Shown: positions 19,932 through 30,887, numbered from the stretch's first letter. The stretch is 64,000 bases of DNA from Phytophthora colocasiae (GCA_018806915.1 JAGKQI010000048.1:558001-622000), one strand, 5' to 3'. The notes: generated from the sequence alone by a model not told the origin. Program-made: numbers and translations.

Positions 19932-20980
19932 TCCTCCCCGACTGAAACTCGACGCCCACGTCGAGCGGCTCGCTCTCGAGCAGCAGCAGTGAGCTCGTCC
20001 CTTTGTACTTGTTCCTTCAGCTCCTGTCTTTCGGCTTCCCACTTCCGACCGAGATTCACGCGAGGTCTAGGACCTACGCAACCGTCTTGACGCCAGAACG
20101 CTTCACTCAGACGCTCGGCCTGCTCTTGATCTTTCAGATCCTTGACCCACTGGGCGTAACGGTCCCCAGCCATTTCAAAAGGCGTCAGACCTCCTGAAGA
20201 CGCTTCGTAATAACGGAGAGCCCTACTCGCAAAACCCACGACGACGACAGCACCGCTCACTCTTATTGTATCATAGTCGAACACGAACCCGTCCTCGGAC
20301 GCTAAGCCACCGTCCGCCAATGCGTAGTTCAGGACGGTTAGTAACACTCCGACCCCCGACACTCCGTAGCAGGCCCATTCCAACAGTTCATACACATACA
20401 CTACCGTGTAGAATACCGCATATAGCGTTAGCGACGTAAACGCCCAGAAACCTCGACCGGCACAGCACGCTCTATCAACCGTTCTCCGGCACTCCACTTG
20501 CGAACCGTTCCAATATTTCACGGAGGAACGGCAGCCTAGTTCCAAGACGTCCGGTACGAACACGCACCACAGGGCATGGAAAGCCTCCAACCACTTGTAC
20601 AGCAGGCGTCCCAGGCCGTGTAGATGTTCATCTCTAACTTCCAGTATAGTCAATGGTGCCAGCCACAATGCTTCGTACATCTTCCACCGACGCTCGGACG
20701 GAGAGTTGTGAAGAAGCACGCTCCGACTAACAACCCGACGGTAGCTCTTGATGCTTTCCTTGGCGATATCGGCCCACTTGTACGAGAAACAGAAAGCCGT
20801 CCATCCCAACCGCGCCACTATGTTCCAAAGGGGCTTGGTAATCAACCAGAGGAGCACACCCCCGAGCGCCCACAGCAATCCTAACCAGTGGTAGCGAACG
20901 AGGTGCCACACCAGCACAGTAGACGAGCGTACCATCCATAGGCACCATTCCATAACTTCCTCAGCCGAGTCGTCCTCCAT
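19772..20980 (-). CDS. multi-pass membrane ORF of the retrotransposon (ORF3)
   Basis: 402 residues downstream of pol in the same orientation, where envelope-like genes sit in some elements. At least four hydrophobic segments: VWHLVRYHWLGLLWALGGVL and a following LLWLITKPLW (about residues 23-55), FTSLTLYAVFYTVVYVYELL (about 185-205), VSGVGVLLTVLNYAL, and VSGAVVVVGFASRAL. The C-terminal 150 residues are charged (EAERQELKEQVQRDELTAAA). No signal peptide or fusion-peptide-like motif is evident. The last 160 nt lie in the 3' LTR and the frame crosses the polypurine tract. Function unknown; it matches no family I recognise. Confidence 0.7.
   Translation of the reverse strand: MEDDSAEEVMEWCLWMVRSSTVLVWHLVRYHWLGLLWALGGVLLWLITKPLWNIVARLGWTAFCFSYKWADIAKESIKSYRRVVSRSVLLHNSPSERRWKMYEALWLAPLTILEVRDEHLHGLGRLLYKWLEAFHALWCVFVPDVLELGCRSSVKYWNGSQVECRRTVDRACCAGRGFWAFTSLTLYAVFYTVVYVYELLEWACYGVSGVGVLLTVLNYALADGGLASEDGFVFDYDTIRVSGAVVVVGFASRALRYYEASSGGLTPFEMAGDRYAQWVKDLKDQEQAERLSEAFWRQDGCVGPRPRVNLGRKWEAERQELKEQVQRDELTAAARERAARRGRRVSVGEDVPSENGGHRLGYGPDRSPSETRSIAEDHMYDEELFEPAPVAASTRVSARRYC
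19932..19939 (-). promoter_or_regulatory. polypurine tract
   Basis: The minus strand reads GGGGAGGA directly before the 3' LTR, the expected plus-strand primer. It lies inside the coding sequence of the membrane ORF. Confidence 0.6.
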
Positions 20981-21238
20981 GCCAACACCAATTGCAAAGT
21001 GCTTAGCAGTTCCATATAGCTTCTCCGTCCCGCTAGTCCGTGGTCAACAATCTCCATTAGATGTGTACCGTGTCCCACATCACTCAACTGTCAGATCCGG
21101 TTCTTTCCTCTAAATTTCCTGGTCCCCAACTGGCGTATCAACCGCAGTCTCGCGACATCAATCACAGAGGCAGGGCGTCAGGCGTCTCACTCGTCAGTCC
21201 CGCATTCGCCTCCAGTCTCCAAAGTTACCCCCGCCACC

Positions 21239-22895
21239 ATGCCGAAATCCCCAGAACCAAACAAGGACGCCATCGTTGGTCGTCTCCGCGCCCGCCTGGA
21301 CACCATGGCCAAGTCCAGCGACGCCGACAAGTCTCTCGCCGCCCAAGTGGACTTCTACACGCAGTTCCGTTCCCTCCTAGCCATCAACGACGCTTCCACA
21401 GGCCTTGAAGCCCTCGACAACCTCGCTCTCTCCATTGTTACTGCTGACGGGACGGTTCCTTCCGTTCTTAGTGAAGTAGTAACGCTCCTACCCGCTCCGG
21501 ACTCCATGCGATCAGGCAGTCCTCCGCCACATTCCCTCTTCAATCCGTCCTCCTCTTCCAAGCGTCCAGCCACCCGAGGCTCCTCCAAGTCCAGCCCTCC
21601 AGCAAGAAGCAACGCACCAGCAGCTCGTCATCCCCATCTCCCGCGCCCAGCAAACTGGCTTACAAGTTTGAGTTGCCGCGCGACATTCCCAAGCCCATCA
21701 AGAACGACATTAACAAGATCCTCACGGAGGCCACCGAGCGTGGCAAGGCTCCGTTGCGTCTCGCGTATCCATGGTCCCAGCAACGCGCTTGGTACGACCC
21801 CAGCGAGTATCCCGACCTCTACTCTCGCACTACCGTTTCTGGATGAGACACCGCTCCGTCTTCTTCGACTGCGCGCCCTACGCGCCCACCGACAAGGCCG
21901 GCGCCCGGCGCAAACAGAAATCCGCCGCCGTTCAAGCTCGGCTTCGTTTCATCAGCAAGAACATCGAGACCTTCGGCTACTACGACTTCCTCGACCGTCT
22001 TGAGAACGGCACCCACGACACGCTCATGTGGTACGGGGGCAAGGCCGCCACTCACTCAGCTGCAGCCGCCAAGGCCCAGTCCGACTCCTCCGCCCCAGCT
22101 CAATCCGACCTCGCGACACTCTTCCGCCGTGACCGTTCGCGTTATGAGCGTACCGTCGCCCGCGCCCTCGACCCTCTCTCTGTGGACGAAGACGGCTACT
22201 CATCCGTCCCAGATCTTCTCGAGCAGACTCAAGCACTGGACCCCACTCGCCGACCCCATCTCCGCCTCTCCGACGTTGCTTTGGCCCGTATCGTGCTTGA
22301 CGTCAACGGAGGATCCCCTCCGACCGCAAGTTGGGTTGGCAACCGGTCCAGCGGCGTCTGGAAGCGCCTCCTCTCCGACCGTACCCTCCGTCCCGTCCAG
22401 ATCGACGTGGCCAAAAGCGTCCTGAACGGCACGCACACCGTGGACTTCGACGACAAGCCGTTCAAGCTCTCCGATCAAGGTGACGACGACTCCGATTACG
22501 AAGACGAAGACACGGGAGCGCCCACGATTCTTCCTCCGTCCCCGCCCATCGACGGAGCTTACCCAGCCGAAGACTCCGACCAAGAAGAAGGCTCCGACGA
22601 AGAACAAGAGGACCCTTCCCAAGAAGACGAAGAAGAAGACGAAGAAGAAGATAAGGAGACAAGCGACGGCCCCGACGACGACAAGTCCAGCGATTACCAC
22701 GGCTCCGATGAAGACAAGCCTCGCTCCACCAAGAAGGACGACAAGTCCAAGAAGACTTCCCCCGACAAGAAGGAAGACAAGCCCAAGAAGTCGTCCCCCG
22801 AAGACAAGAAGCCCTCGTCCGAGTCGAAGAAGACGGGTGGCTCACCATCTAGCGCCACCGCCGCTTCCCCCGCAGCCTCGCCTTCCACCAAGTAA
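21239..22895 (+). CDS. opposite-strand gene inside the retrotransposon, unknown acidic protein
   Basis: Starts in a strong context (CCGCCACCATGC, 21239) and runs against the element. Coding sense moves through three frames: MPKSPEPNKDAIVGRLRARL to about 21595; LAYKFELPRDIPKPIKNDIN to about 21830; then HYRFWMRHRSVFFDCAPY to the stop at 22895. Third positions are strongly G/C throughout, as in host genes. The middle is globular (FGYYDFLDRLENG, WVGNRSSGVWKRLL). The C-terminal 150 residues are Asp/Glu-rich, then Lys/Ser/Asp-rich. Breaks near 21595 (1-2 nt) and at a CT repeat near 21828 (2 nt) split it in this copy. No domain recognised. Confidence 0.65.
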
Positions 22896-23079
22896 CATCC
22901 ACATTTCGCGCGCGCCATTCAGCTCTCTCTCTTTTCGGGTTTCTTTTTCCATAACAGCGCGACACTAATCTCATAATCCAACATGCAATTCCACCTTCCT
23001 ACCGTTCCCTTCAAGCGTTCCGTTCTCTTCATCGTCCTTAGCGTCCATTTCACTTAGGGTATTGCAGGTGTGAGGTCTG

Positions 23080-26000
23080 CTAAGCCAGCAGCAAGTCGTC
23101 CTCGTTGGCTTCAGCGTTAGCCTCCTCCAACTGAGGACTCCGGCGCCACTCTGGCAAACCCTTCTTTCTTCTTTCAGCCTGCTCATAGGCGTCCACTAGG
23201 GGACGGTACTCAGGCATGAGCTCCGACCTAGGGACCCAAAACGTCTCGTAGCTCGCCGTCAACACTAAGTACTCGACCACTCTGTCCACTGTACGCTTAG
23301 CCACCACTTCGAGTAACGGAGAGTCTACTCCTGCGAGAACGGTATCGCTCCCGGCGACAGTTATTCGTTCCGCGAAGCTAGAATGGGGCAAATCTTCTTC
23401 CTCCAAAGGTCCGTCCTCCGCAGGTTCTCCGTCCCCTCCTATCCCTTCGGGGACCTCGTCCAGGAACGGACGCGTCCACTTGCCACGGTACTTCTTCATG
23501 CGGTTCACATTGACCGTGACTACCCGGCTCGGATGTGTAGGGATAGCAACCCGGTACGCATTGTCATTCACTTTCTCGACAACGCGGTACGGTCCGTGCC
23601 ATGCAAACGCTAGTTTCTTCGTCCGTGCCTCACCTCGCTTCGCCCTGAACAACTGGAACACCCACACTGGGTCGCCGTCCTCGTAAACCACCGGCACTTG
23701 ACCGCCTAACCGACGCTCATGACGGTCCTGGGCCTTCACCAACTGACGCTCCACCAGGAGCCGCGAGTTTCTCAGAGAACGGTGGAGTTCCCGACGGTAC
23801 AGTGCCACCTCGTCACTTTTCCATTTCTTCCCCAAATTCAAAAATGCCACATCCAAAGGCAACACAGGGTCACGACCATACAACGAGAAGAAAGGAGAGT
23901 CGCCCAACGCCTCATGGTAGGCCGTTCTATAGGCGAACAGCACTCTAGGGAGGTACAAATCCCAGTCCGTCTGTGCCTCGTTGACATGCATCCTTAGCAT
24001 GCCCAGTAGTGTTCCGTTGAACCGTTCCACTAACCCCTGGGTCTGGGGATGGTACGCAGCCCCAAACAACTTCTTAATCCCCAAAATCTGGTAGAAGGAC
24101 TTCGCGATCTCCGACGTGAAATTTGACCCTTGGTCACTCAGCAACCGTGAAGGCACACCGTGCCGCGCGACCACTCCATTAATCATTGCTTCCACAAAAG
24201 TCATCGAGTCCAACCGTTCTACCGCGAACGCTTCCGCCCAACGCGTGAAGTAGTCCACAAACACTAGGATATACTTGTTCCTTCTCTCGGTCCTTGGTAA
24301 CGGTCCCACGGCGTCAACCACTAACAGCGAGAACGGTCCGTTAAGGTCCGTTACAGGCATCCTTTGCATCTGGCCAGCTCTCCACGGTCTAGCCCCTTTA
24401 CCGCTCCCACAAGTATTGCATTCTCGCACGTACTCCGCTACGTCCTTCCTCCATCCTGGCCAGAACGCGTGTCTCCTCACCTTCTCTAGCGTCTTCGTCA
24501 GGCCCAAGTGCGACGACAAGACGTCCGCATGACAGTAGTGGAGGACGGTTTCCATGTAAGGCACGGGGACCACTGGCACGGTCAACGACCGTGCTGGCCC
24601 CACCCGGGCGGGTAAATTATAACGCCGTGTCAACATGCCGTCCTTGACAGCGTATCTAGGCCCCATCTGTACTACACGAGCACGCAGGTACGGATCAAGC
24701 GGAAGCGCTCCGTCCTTCAGGTAGGCCACCAAAGCTCGCACCCACGAAATTTTCTGCTGTTCGGCCACGAACTGGTCGCGGTTCAGACCAAACCTATCCA
24801 AAGAAGACCTCGCGCGTTCTCCATCCTGCTCAACCTCAGCTTCCTCCCTCAACTCCTCGAGCGGCGGATCGTCTACGTGTCCGTCCGCCTGCTCTCCTAC
24901 GGCCGCTCCGTCCATTTCATCGAAATCCTGCTCACCGTCCTTCTGCTCACCGTCCTCTGTCCCCCCGTAGTCAACATCACCGTCCAATTCGTACGGCTCC
25001 CCGACTGAAGGCGGAAGCGCGTCTCCGTCTTCCGGATTCAGCAGGTCCTGTATCGTCAGAGCAGCCACTCGTCCCCTTGGCAGCCTCGAGAGACCATCCA
25101 CGTGACCTAGCGACGTCCCAGGCTTGTGATGAACCTGGAACTGCAGGCTCGACAGCTCCATCGCCCACCGTGCCAACTTAGCGTTTGAGGTACGGTTCCC
25201 AGGACTGAAGATCCACTTCAGTGCCTGGTGGTCCGTGAACAGATCAAACTCGCGCCGATCCAGGTAGCAGCGGAACTTCCTAGTCGCCCACACTACTCCC
25301 CAGCACTCGATCTCAGAGATGCCATCTTGGTTATTTATCCAGTTCTTTTGCGACCCCGTGAGCAACTTGCTAGCATAGGAGACGGCACGGTCACGACCGT
25401 CCACTTCTTGCATGAGGCACGCTCCAACAGCGTACCGTGACGAGTCGACATACAACTTGAACCGCTTCTGACTGTCCGGGTACACCAGAATCGGTGGCTT
25501 CATAAGGGCACGTTTGAGCTGCCTAAAGGCAGACTCACAGTCCTCCGTCCACACGAACGGTGCATCCTTCACTTTCAACCGTTCCAAGGGCGCCGAAATC
25601 GAGGCGTACCCCGGGATGTAGCGTCGAAAGTAGCTAGTCAGTCCGAGAAACGAGCGGATCCCATGTAAGTCCACTGGTCTCCTCACATTCAGCACGGCCT
25701 TCACCTTCTCGGGGTTAGGAAGGACGCCCGAGGGCGTGACGATGTGTCCTAGGAACGCCACTTGGCTCCGTCCCCAGTGACACTTCTTCATTTTGAGCTT
25801 GAAGCCCGCCTCCCTTAACCTCGTCAAGACTTGGCGAACGCGTAACAGGTGCGTCGGGAAGTCCTTGCTGAATACTACGCGATCGTCCAAATAAACTAGG
25901 CACACTCGCCACTTCAAATCCACTAGAACCGTCTCCATCAACCGTTCGAACGCGGGTACAGCGTTACAGAGGCCAAAAGGCATAACGAGCCATTCGAAGA

Positions 26001-27876
26001 GGCCGTACTTGCACGTGAAAGCCGTCTTTGATACACTGTCCAGCGCCATCGGTACGTTCCAATACCCGGATGCGATGTCCATGGTCGAAAACAACTGGGC
26101 ACCCCCTAGCACGTCCAAAATATCATCGATCAACGGCATCGGGTAACAGTCCTTCACCGTTACTGCGTTCAACTTGCGGTAATCTATACAGAATCGGATA
26201 CCACCGTCCGGTTTCCTTATCATGAGAACGGGGCTAGCCCACGGACTGTTCGAAGGACGGATCAGTCCCGCGTCCAAATACTGCTGTATCTCCGCTTCCA
26301 TCACTTCTCCTTCCGCTACTGATACACGGTACGGTTGCTGCTTGATGGGCCGACTATCGCCCGTGTCAATCTCGAAGTGTAGCAGTTCCGTCCGTCCCGG
26401 CATCGCCGAAGACTCGACAAACAGGTCACTAAAGTTGTCCAGCTCTGCTTCAAATATCCGCTTCTGTTCCTCCGTCAACCTCGACTGCGAAAAGTCAGCC
26501 TTGACCGTGGCTTTGTCAGGCGGCACTTCCGGCCGAGACCTCCGTTCCTTCTCAGCAATCTGATCTTCAAGCGCTCCTGTCACGGACTGCACTCGACCGT
26601 CCGCTTCTGTTGTCTCCGGGTTCCTCGGTACCGCTCCATCCTTCGTCTGCATCTGGCCGAAAGCCGACTCCGGAACGACCGAAGCGCACGCAACCGGCGT
26701 ACCACGGCGAATCCACCGTTCCTCTGTAGATGCGTTACAGACTTCAACTATGACTTGACTGTCCTCCACCGTACACAACGAGTGCGCCACACACAGTGTA
26801 GGCGGAAGGGATACAGCGCCTTCAATGAGCACCGTAGCTTTCTCCTCCGGTGTCCCTACCAACTTAGCCATGACTAGAGCTTGTCCTTTAGGCGGCAGGC
26901 GTATTGACTTCACCATCGTCGCCATGTAAGCGTCCTGTACAACCATACCCCCAAGGGGCAACACCTCGCCTGAGTCTTTAAGCAGGAGCTGACGCTCAGC
27001 CACATCAATGACCGCTCCGAACGCTCCAAGAGCGTCTACCCCCAGGATTGCGTCCACATGCAACTGATCCGCGACTACCAAACTCAGCGAAATCTCTGCA
27101 CTTCCCATTCGTAACGACAAACTCGCCCACCCTCGGATCTTCAACTGATGTCCGGAGGAGCTCTTGACCGATCCTTCGTACGGCTTCAGCGTCTTCGTCG
27201 ACCGTCCTAGTCGCTTCAGCACACGGCTATCTACCAAACTCAGTGTAGCTCCAGTATCCACGAGTAAACGAGAGGGCAAACACTCAATAAATCCACTTGA
27301 TAACGCCTCGAAGTTCCCAACAGCACACACCACGCGTCGACCGTCTTCAACCACCGTGCAGACTTCTATTTCATCCTTGTCTCCCTCCGACACGCCGAAA
27401 CCGTCCGGCATTTCTACCGTGACAACCTCAACAAGGCCCGGACGAGGGGGAGGCGCAACCGTTCCAGGCGGCGGTCCCACCACATCCACATAGCTTACCA
27501 CATCTTCATCACTTAGCAACAGTTCAGCATTCATCAACACCTCTGCGTACGGTCTAAACATGGCCTCGAAGTCAATCTCAGGACGCTGCCGACCTCGTCT
27601 CTTAGCAGCAATCGCCGGGTCCTCTCTTACTTCCCTCCGTTCTATCAGTTTCTCCCAAATGACCGTCGCGTTCTCGTCGTAATATTCCAAAGCCGTCCTC
27701 TCTAACCGTCCCCAATCCAAATTCCGAACGCTCCTGGAGGCAGCGACTTCCTTCGCTAGTTTCTCCAGTTTGATCAGGTCCGCCTTCGGAACTTTGTCAC
27801 GCAACGGAGTGATTTCCTGTTGGAACGCTTCCCTCAGGAACAAATACACTGCACGTTGGACCACGGTCCTCGCCAA
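23080..27876 (-). CDS. pol: Pol polyprotein: protease-RT-RNase H-integrase-chromodomain
   Basis: An uninterrupted 1,598-codon frame. The retropepsin motif DTGA is at residues 207-210. RT follows with FCIDYRKLNAVTVKD, FSTMDIASGYW and catalytic VYLDDRVVFS near residue 662. RNase H has KLYVDSSRYAVGACL and SEIECW. Integrase has an HHCC finger (H...H...CNTCGSGKG), then DAVGPL, LSDQGSNF and a final VERFNG glutamate near residues 1187-1285. A chromodomain-like end (VVEYLVL, TFWVPRSEL, YRPLVDAYEQ) spans about 1515-1565, which classes it as a chromovirus-like Gypsy. The frame starts at a TTG codon after a UAA and lies -1 to the last gag frame. Confidence 0.95.
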   Translation of the reverse strand: MARTVVQRAVYLFLREAFQQEITPLRDKVPKADLIKLEKLAKEVAASRSVRNLDWGRLERTALEYYDENATVIWEKLIERREVREDPAIAAKRRGRQRPEIDFEAMFRPYAEVLMNAELLLSDEDVVSYVDVVGPPPGTVAPPPRPGLVEVVTVEMPDGFGVSEGDKDEIEVCTVVEDGRRVVCAVGNFEALSSGFIECLPSRLLVDTGATLSLVDSRVLKRLGRSTKTLKPYEGSVKSSSGHQLKIRGWASLSLRMGSAEISLSLVVADQLHVDAILGVDALGAFGAVIDVAERQLLLKDSGEVLPLGGMVVQDAYMATMVKSIRLPPKGQALVMAKLVGTPEEKATVLIEGAVSLPPTLCVAHSLCTVEDSQVIVEVCNASTEERWIRRGTPVACASVVPESAFGQMQTKDGAVPRNPETTEADGRVQSVTGALEDQIAEKERRSRPEVPPDKATVKADFSQSRLTEEQKRIFEAELDNFSDLFVESSAMPGRTELLHFEIDTGDSRPIKQQPYRVSVAEGEVMEAEIQQYLDAGLIRPSNSPWASPVLMIRKPDGGIRFCIDYRKLNAVTVKDCYPMPLIDDILDVLGGAQLFSTMDIASGYWNVPMALDSVSKTAFTCKYGLFEWLVMPFGLCNAVPAFERLMETVLVDLKWRVCLVYLDDRVVFSKDFPTHLLRVRQVLTRLREAGFKLKMKKCHWGRSQVAFLGHIVTPSGVLPNPEKVKAVLNVRRPVDLHGIRSFLGLTSYFRRYIPGYASISAPLERLKVKDAPFVWTEDCESAFRQLKRALMKPPILVYPDSQKRFKLYVDSSRYAVGACLMQEVDGRDRAVSYASKLLTGSQKNWINNQDGISEIECWGVVWATRKFRCYLDRREFDLFTDHQALKWIFSPGNRTSNAKLARWAMELSSLQFQVHHKPGTSLGHVDGLSRLPRGRVAALTIQDLLNPEDGDALPPSVGEPYELDGDVDYGGTEDGEQKDGEQDFDEMDGAAVGEQADGHVDDPPLEELREEAEVEQDGERARSSLDRFGLNRDQFVAEQQKISWVRALVAYLKDGALPLDPYLRARVVQMGPRYAVKDGMLTRRYNLPARVGPARSLTVPVVPVPYMETVLHYCHADVLSSHLGLTKTLEKVRRHAFWPGWRKDVAEYVRECNTCGSGKGARPWRAGQMQRMPVTDLNGPFSLLVVDAVGPLPRTERRNKYILVFVDYFTRWAEAFAVERLDSMTFVEAMINGVVARHGVPSRLLSDQGSNFTSEIAKSFYQILGIKKLFGAAYHPQTQGLVERFNGTLLGMLRMHVNEAQTDWDLYLPRVLFAYRTAYHEALGDSPFFSLYGRDPVLPLDVAFLNLGKKWKSDEVALYRRELHRSLRNSRLLVERQLVKAQDRHERRLGGQVPVVYEDGDPVWVFQLFRAKRGEARTKKLAFAWHGPYRVVEKVNDNAYRVAIPTHPSRVVTVNVNRMKKYRGKWTRPFLDEVPEGIGGDGEPAEDGPLEEEDLPHSSFAERITVAGSDTVLAGVDSPLLEVVAKRTVDRVVEYLVLTASYETFWVPRSELMPEYRPLVDAYEQAERRKKGLPEWRRSPQLEEANAEANEDDLLLA

Positions 27877-29981
27877 AGTAGGTTAACGACGACACGGTTC
27901 CTCAGGACGGACTCCGGCTTCGTAGCCACAGTCCCGGCACTCGGCACTTGGACGGACGCCGCGAAGTCCTTTAGCTGCGACAAGATATTAGCACTGACTT
28001 CCTCTTCCGTAGTAGATCCGGCCTTTGGACTCGCGTCTCGCTCTCTAAATGGTTTAGGTTTCCGTGCGCTGGGTTCCTTTAACACCGTTCGTCCCACTAC
28101 CTGCACGACTGACGACTTGAAATCGCGGTTAGCACGCTTGGCTTCTTCGGTCTTCTCGAGCGTCTCGCGGAACCATCCCTGCCAGTACTCAGGCGAATCA
28201 CCACCTTCTGGGGACGCTCGCCGAGTACGCTCGACTACGTCGAGCGGGACGTCCAATAGAGAGGACAGTTCCTCGGTAGAGGGCTCTCGTAAAGATGCTG
28301 CGTTCAACCGTATCCGTTCCATAGTATCAGCTTCATCCAAAGGGTGCAAACGATCCTCAATTTCTTTTTCGTATTCTTCTGACTCGCTGAAAACCCCCGT
28401 TCCATCCTGGTCACCAGGTGTCCCCTCACAATCCGTGGACTCGAGAGCCTCAAGCTCCGCGTCCGTGAACAAGCAGTCTGTAGGGTGTTCCGCGGGTGAC
28501 ACGACGTCCGCTCCGTCCCCTACTTCGGTCCGTTCCGTTACTGAATCCGCTCGCTCCTCAACTTCGGTACCAGAGGCGTCGAAGATGTCGAACGACAACT
28601 CCTCCTCCGACAGCTCGTCATCCTCGAGTACTTCCTCCTCTAGTAGGCCGTCTTCGACCGCCTCTTCCAGCGTGTAGGCGGGCTCCGCCAACTCACGAGT
28701 CGCTTTACTACCCGCCTCTACTTCCTTTCAGCTTCTGACGGAACACCAACAACCGTTCTCGGTCGGGCAACTGTCCTGTGTGTGCCTCGAACAGCTCCCA
28801 GAAGTCACGCGCCTTCTCCACCGTGGCCGTGTCTGAATAGAACATAGGCAACACCTTCATCACGTTTGACATCTTCTGCGTCAGGTCGTAGATCCTGGGC
28901 GGCGGAGGCGGTCTAGGAACGCCATACCCACCACCGTACTGTCCATAAGCTCCAGGGGGAGGTCCAACTAACACTCTTTGCCCTCCCAGCACAGTCCTCG
29001 TCGGCACAGGTGGGACAGTAGGCTGTCTCCATCCTTGCGTCGGCGCAGCGTACGCTGTCCGAGGGACGCTCGTCTGGGTTCCAGCCAGGGATGGCCCCTG
29101 AGGCACGCTCGCACGAAGAGACGCTTGACTAGGCGTACCCACTGGATGGGTCGCAGGCGACTGAACGCCTATAGGAGTCGTTACTCCGGGCAGCGGTTCG
29201 GTCATCGGCGGGGCCGACGACGCAGCAGTCACCGCAGACCGGGGCGGTACGCCTTGCTGATCCCACGCGAACGGCGCAGCCGTCTCCGTCTTCACCTCAT
29301 AAGGGTCCTCGCTCAGTGCTCCCCAGCCCCACCCAAGGGGACGGTCCGTGCGACGCTTCTCCGTTCCCGTGTACCTCGAGATAAACCCTGTAGGCGTCCT
29401 CATAGGGACTTCTTCGACCACTTCCTCCTTCATCATCGGTTCTTCCGTAGGGTACATCATGTGCGCACGTTCATAGGCGTCGTAGTCCGGGTAACCTTCG
29501 TACATCTGCTGACCAGCGTACAAGGCTGCCAGCCGTGCTGAACCATACACCGGATCCATCAATGGAGCGCTCGGGACCGTACTCTCCACGGTCGGCTCCT
29601 CCGTTACTTCTTCTTTCTCGTCTTCCTCGTCGGCGGGCTCCGGCTCGTCCGGCTTCTCCTCCTCATCGCCGGCGTCAGCACCAGCCGCAGGAGATCATCT
29701 CTCAACTCCTGCCTCAACGTCTCGCGACCAGCGGCCGTGCTGACTCCCACCGACGGTTCATCATCTTCCTCTGCTTCTGCTCTCTTCTCCAGGCTAAGCG
29801 GGGCATCTCCACTGCCACTACGCGAAGCCTCTGCTTGGCGCGACCGTTCTTCCTCTTCCAGTCGCTCCACTTCAGACAGGACCCGGACCGTCTTCTGACC
29901 TCCGGCCCGTCCACCCCCACGACCACTGTTCCCTCGGCCTGGGGTACCTTTCCCTCCATCTCTTCTTCCAATCCCGGACAT
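27834..29981 (-). CDS. gag: Gag region in three successive frames
   Basis: The ATG at 29981 opens a Gly/Arg-rich N-terminus (MSGIGRRDGGKG), then an acidic coiled region to 29604. Coding continues in another frame to 28708 (GDEEEKPDEPEPADEEDE, then PMFYSDTATVEKARDFWELF, the start of a capsid-like domain). A third frame (28691-27834, acidic, then YWQGWFRETLEKTEEAKR) overlaps pol by 43 nt. Frame steps are -1, +1, -1. I see no CCHC knuckle and no full capsid domain, so part of gag may be deleted. With almost identical LTRs, the breaks are recent mutations or assembly indels. Confidence 0.7.
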
Positions 29982-30322
29982 TCTTCAAACTTCTAATACC
30001 TCCAAACTCCAATTCCCCAATACTTCAATTCCCCAATACTTCACTTCCAATACTTCAACGCTTCACTTCCAATTCTTCCGGACCGTCTTCTACTTCTGAC
30101 CTTGACTCTTCCGACCAATACTCCCGATACTCCAACTTCTGTTCCGTGGGAACTCACAAACTCGGGAATTCCGCGCTCCCTGCGCCCCCGAGACTTTGCT
30201 TCTCAACCGTGACCGTCTGGACTTGATACCAGACCGCGTACACGCCGGGTTCTTCAACTCCACGGGCTCTTCCGACTTGCTCTTACTTGACAACGAATGC
30301 CGTACCCTGCTTCTCCACCACG

Positions 30323-30887
30323 TGTCGCGAGTCGGTCTTGGGTGGGACGGTAGACGCTGCGGGTTACAAGTAGAACGGAACGGTAGAGCGATAAAAGCGC
30401 ACCACAAAAAGTAAAGAAAAATATAAAAAGCGATTATTCTTTGACTTGGGGCTTGTGCTGCGGTGCCCAAGGTAAATTCACGACTGACCTCCACCAGCAC
30501 GCCCTTCCTTCACTGTTTTCCAACGTCTCACGTCCTCCAGAGTCCTCTTCCTTGTCCTTCCCGGGTCCGTACCTCCTCGACGGTACCACTCACCCCTTCC
30601 TCACACATACTCGGGGCGCTGTTAAGCCCAGCGTAGCTCTAGTCCATGTCTTCCGTCCTTGGCATCAGCTCACACGCAACCTGGCGCACGCTCCACGCTC
30701 TTTCTTGGCTGCGCAGACCTCGTTTCCCTAGCAATAGCGGCGCGCACTCACCCTCGTGCTGGCTGCGACCGGGGCCGGCTCGAACAACTCCTCGTCATAC
30801 ATATGGTCTTCCGCAATGGATCGGGTTTCAGAGGGGGAACGGTCGGGGCCGTACCCGAGACGGTGGCCACCGTTCTCACTCGGGACA
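30323..30887 (-). repeat. 5' LTR (565 bp)
   Basis: Upstream LTR on the element strand, followed on the minus strand by CG and then TGGTGGAGAAGCAGGG (30305-30320), a likely primer-binding site with the TGG that pairs with a tRNA CCA end. Host sequence resumes at 30888. Confidence 0.95.

Larger units (their letters stand above)
19367..30887 (-). mobile_element. 11.5-kb chromodomain Gypsy retrotransposon with two extra genes
   Basis: Two 565-bp direct repeats (19367-19931 and 30323-30887) start TGTCGCGAG and end CTCGGGACA. I see one difference between them (C at 19387, T at 30343), so the insertion is very young. A 4-bp GCGG duplication flanks it (19363-19366 and 30888-30891). On the minus strand the order is 5' LTR, primer site, gag, pol with a C-terminal chromodomain, an opposite-strand gene, a membrane ORF, and the 3' LTR. 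At 11,521 bp it is long, with about 3 kb beyond pol that ordinary elements lack. Confidence 0.95.

Noticed and set aside
22200..22700. hydrophobic minus-strand ORF inside the retrotransposon
   Set aside because: Its runs of Phe and Val are the complement of GAA/GAC-rich acidic codons of the plus-strand gene. It is a shadow reading.
27820..28677. 285-codon plus-strand Ser-rich ORF
   Set aside because: Mirrors the acidic gag frame on the minus strand over nearly the same span; composition is explained by the complement.
28978..29541. plus-strand Arg/His-rich ORF
   Set aside because: Opposite the Pro/Gly-rich gag region; no recognisable domain and no independent start signal.
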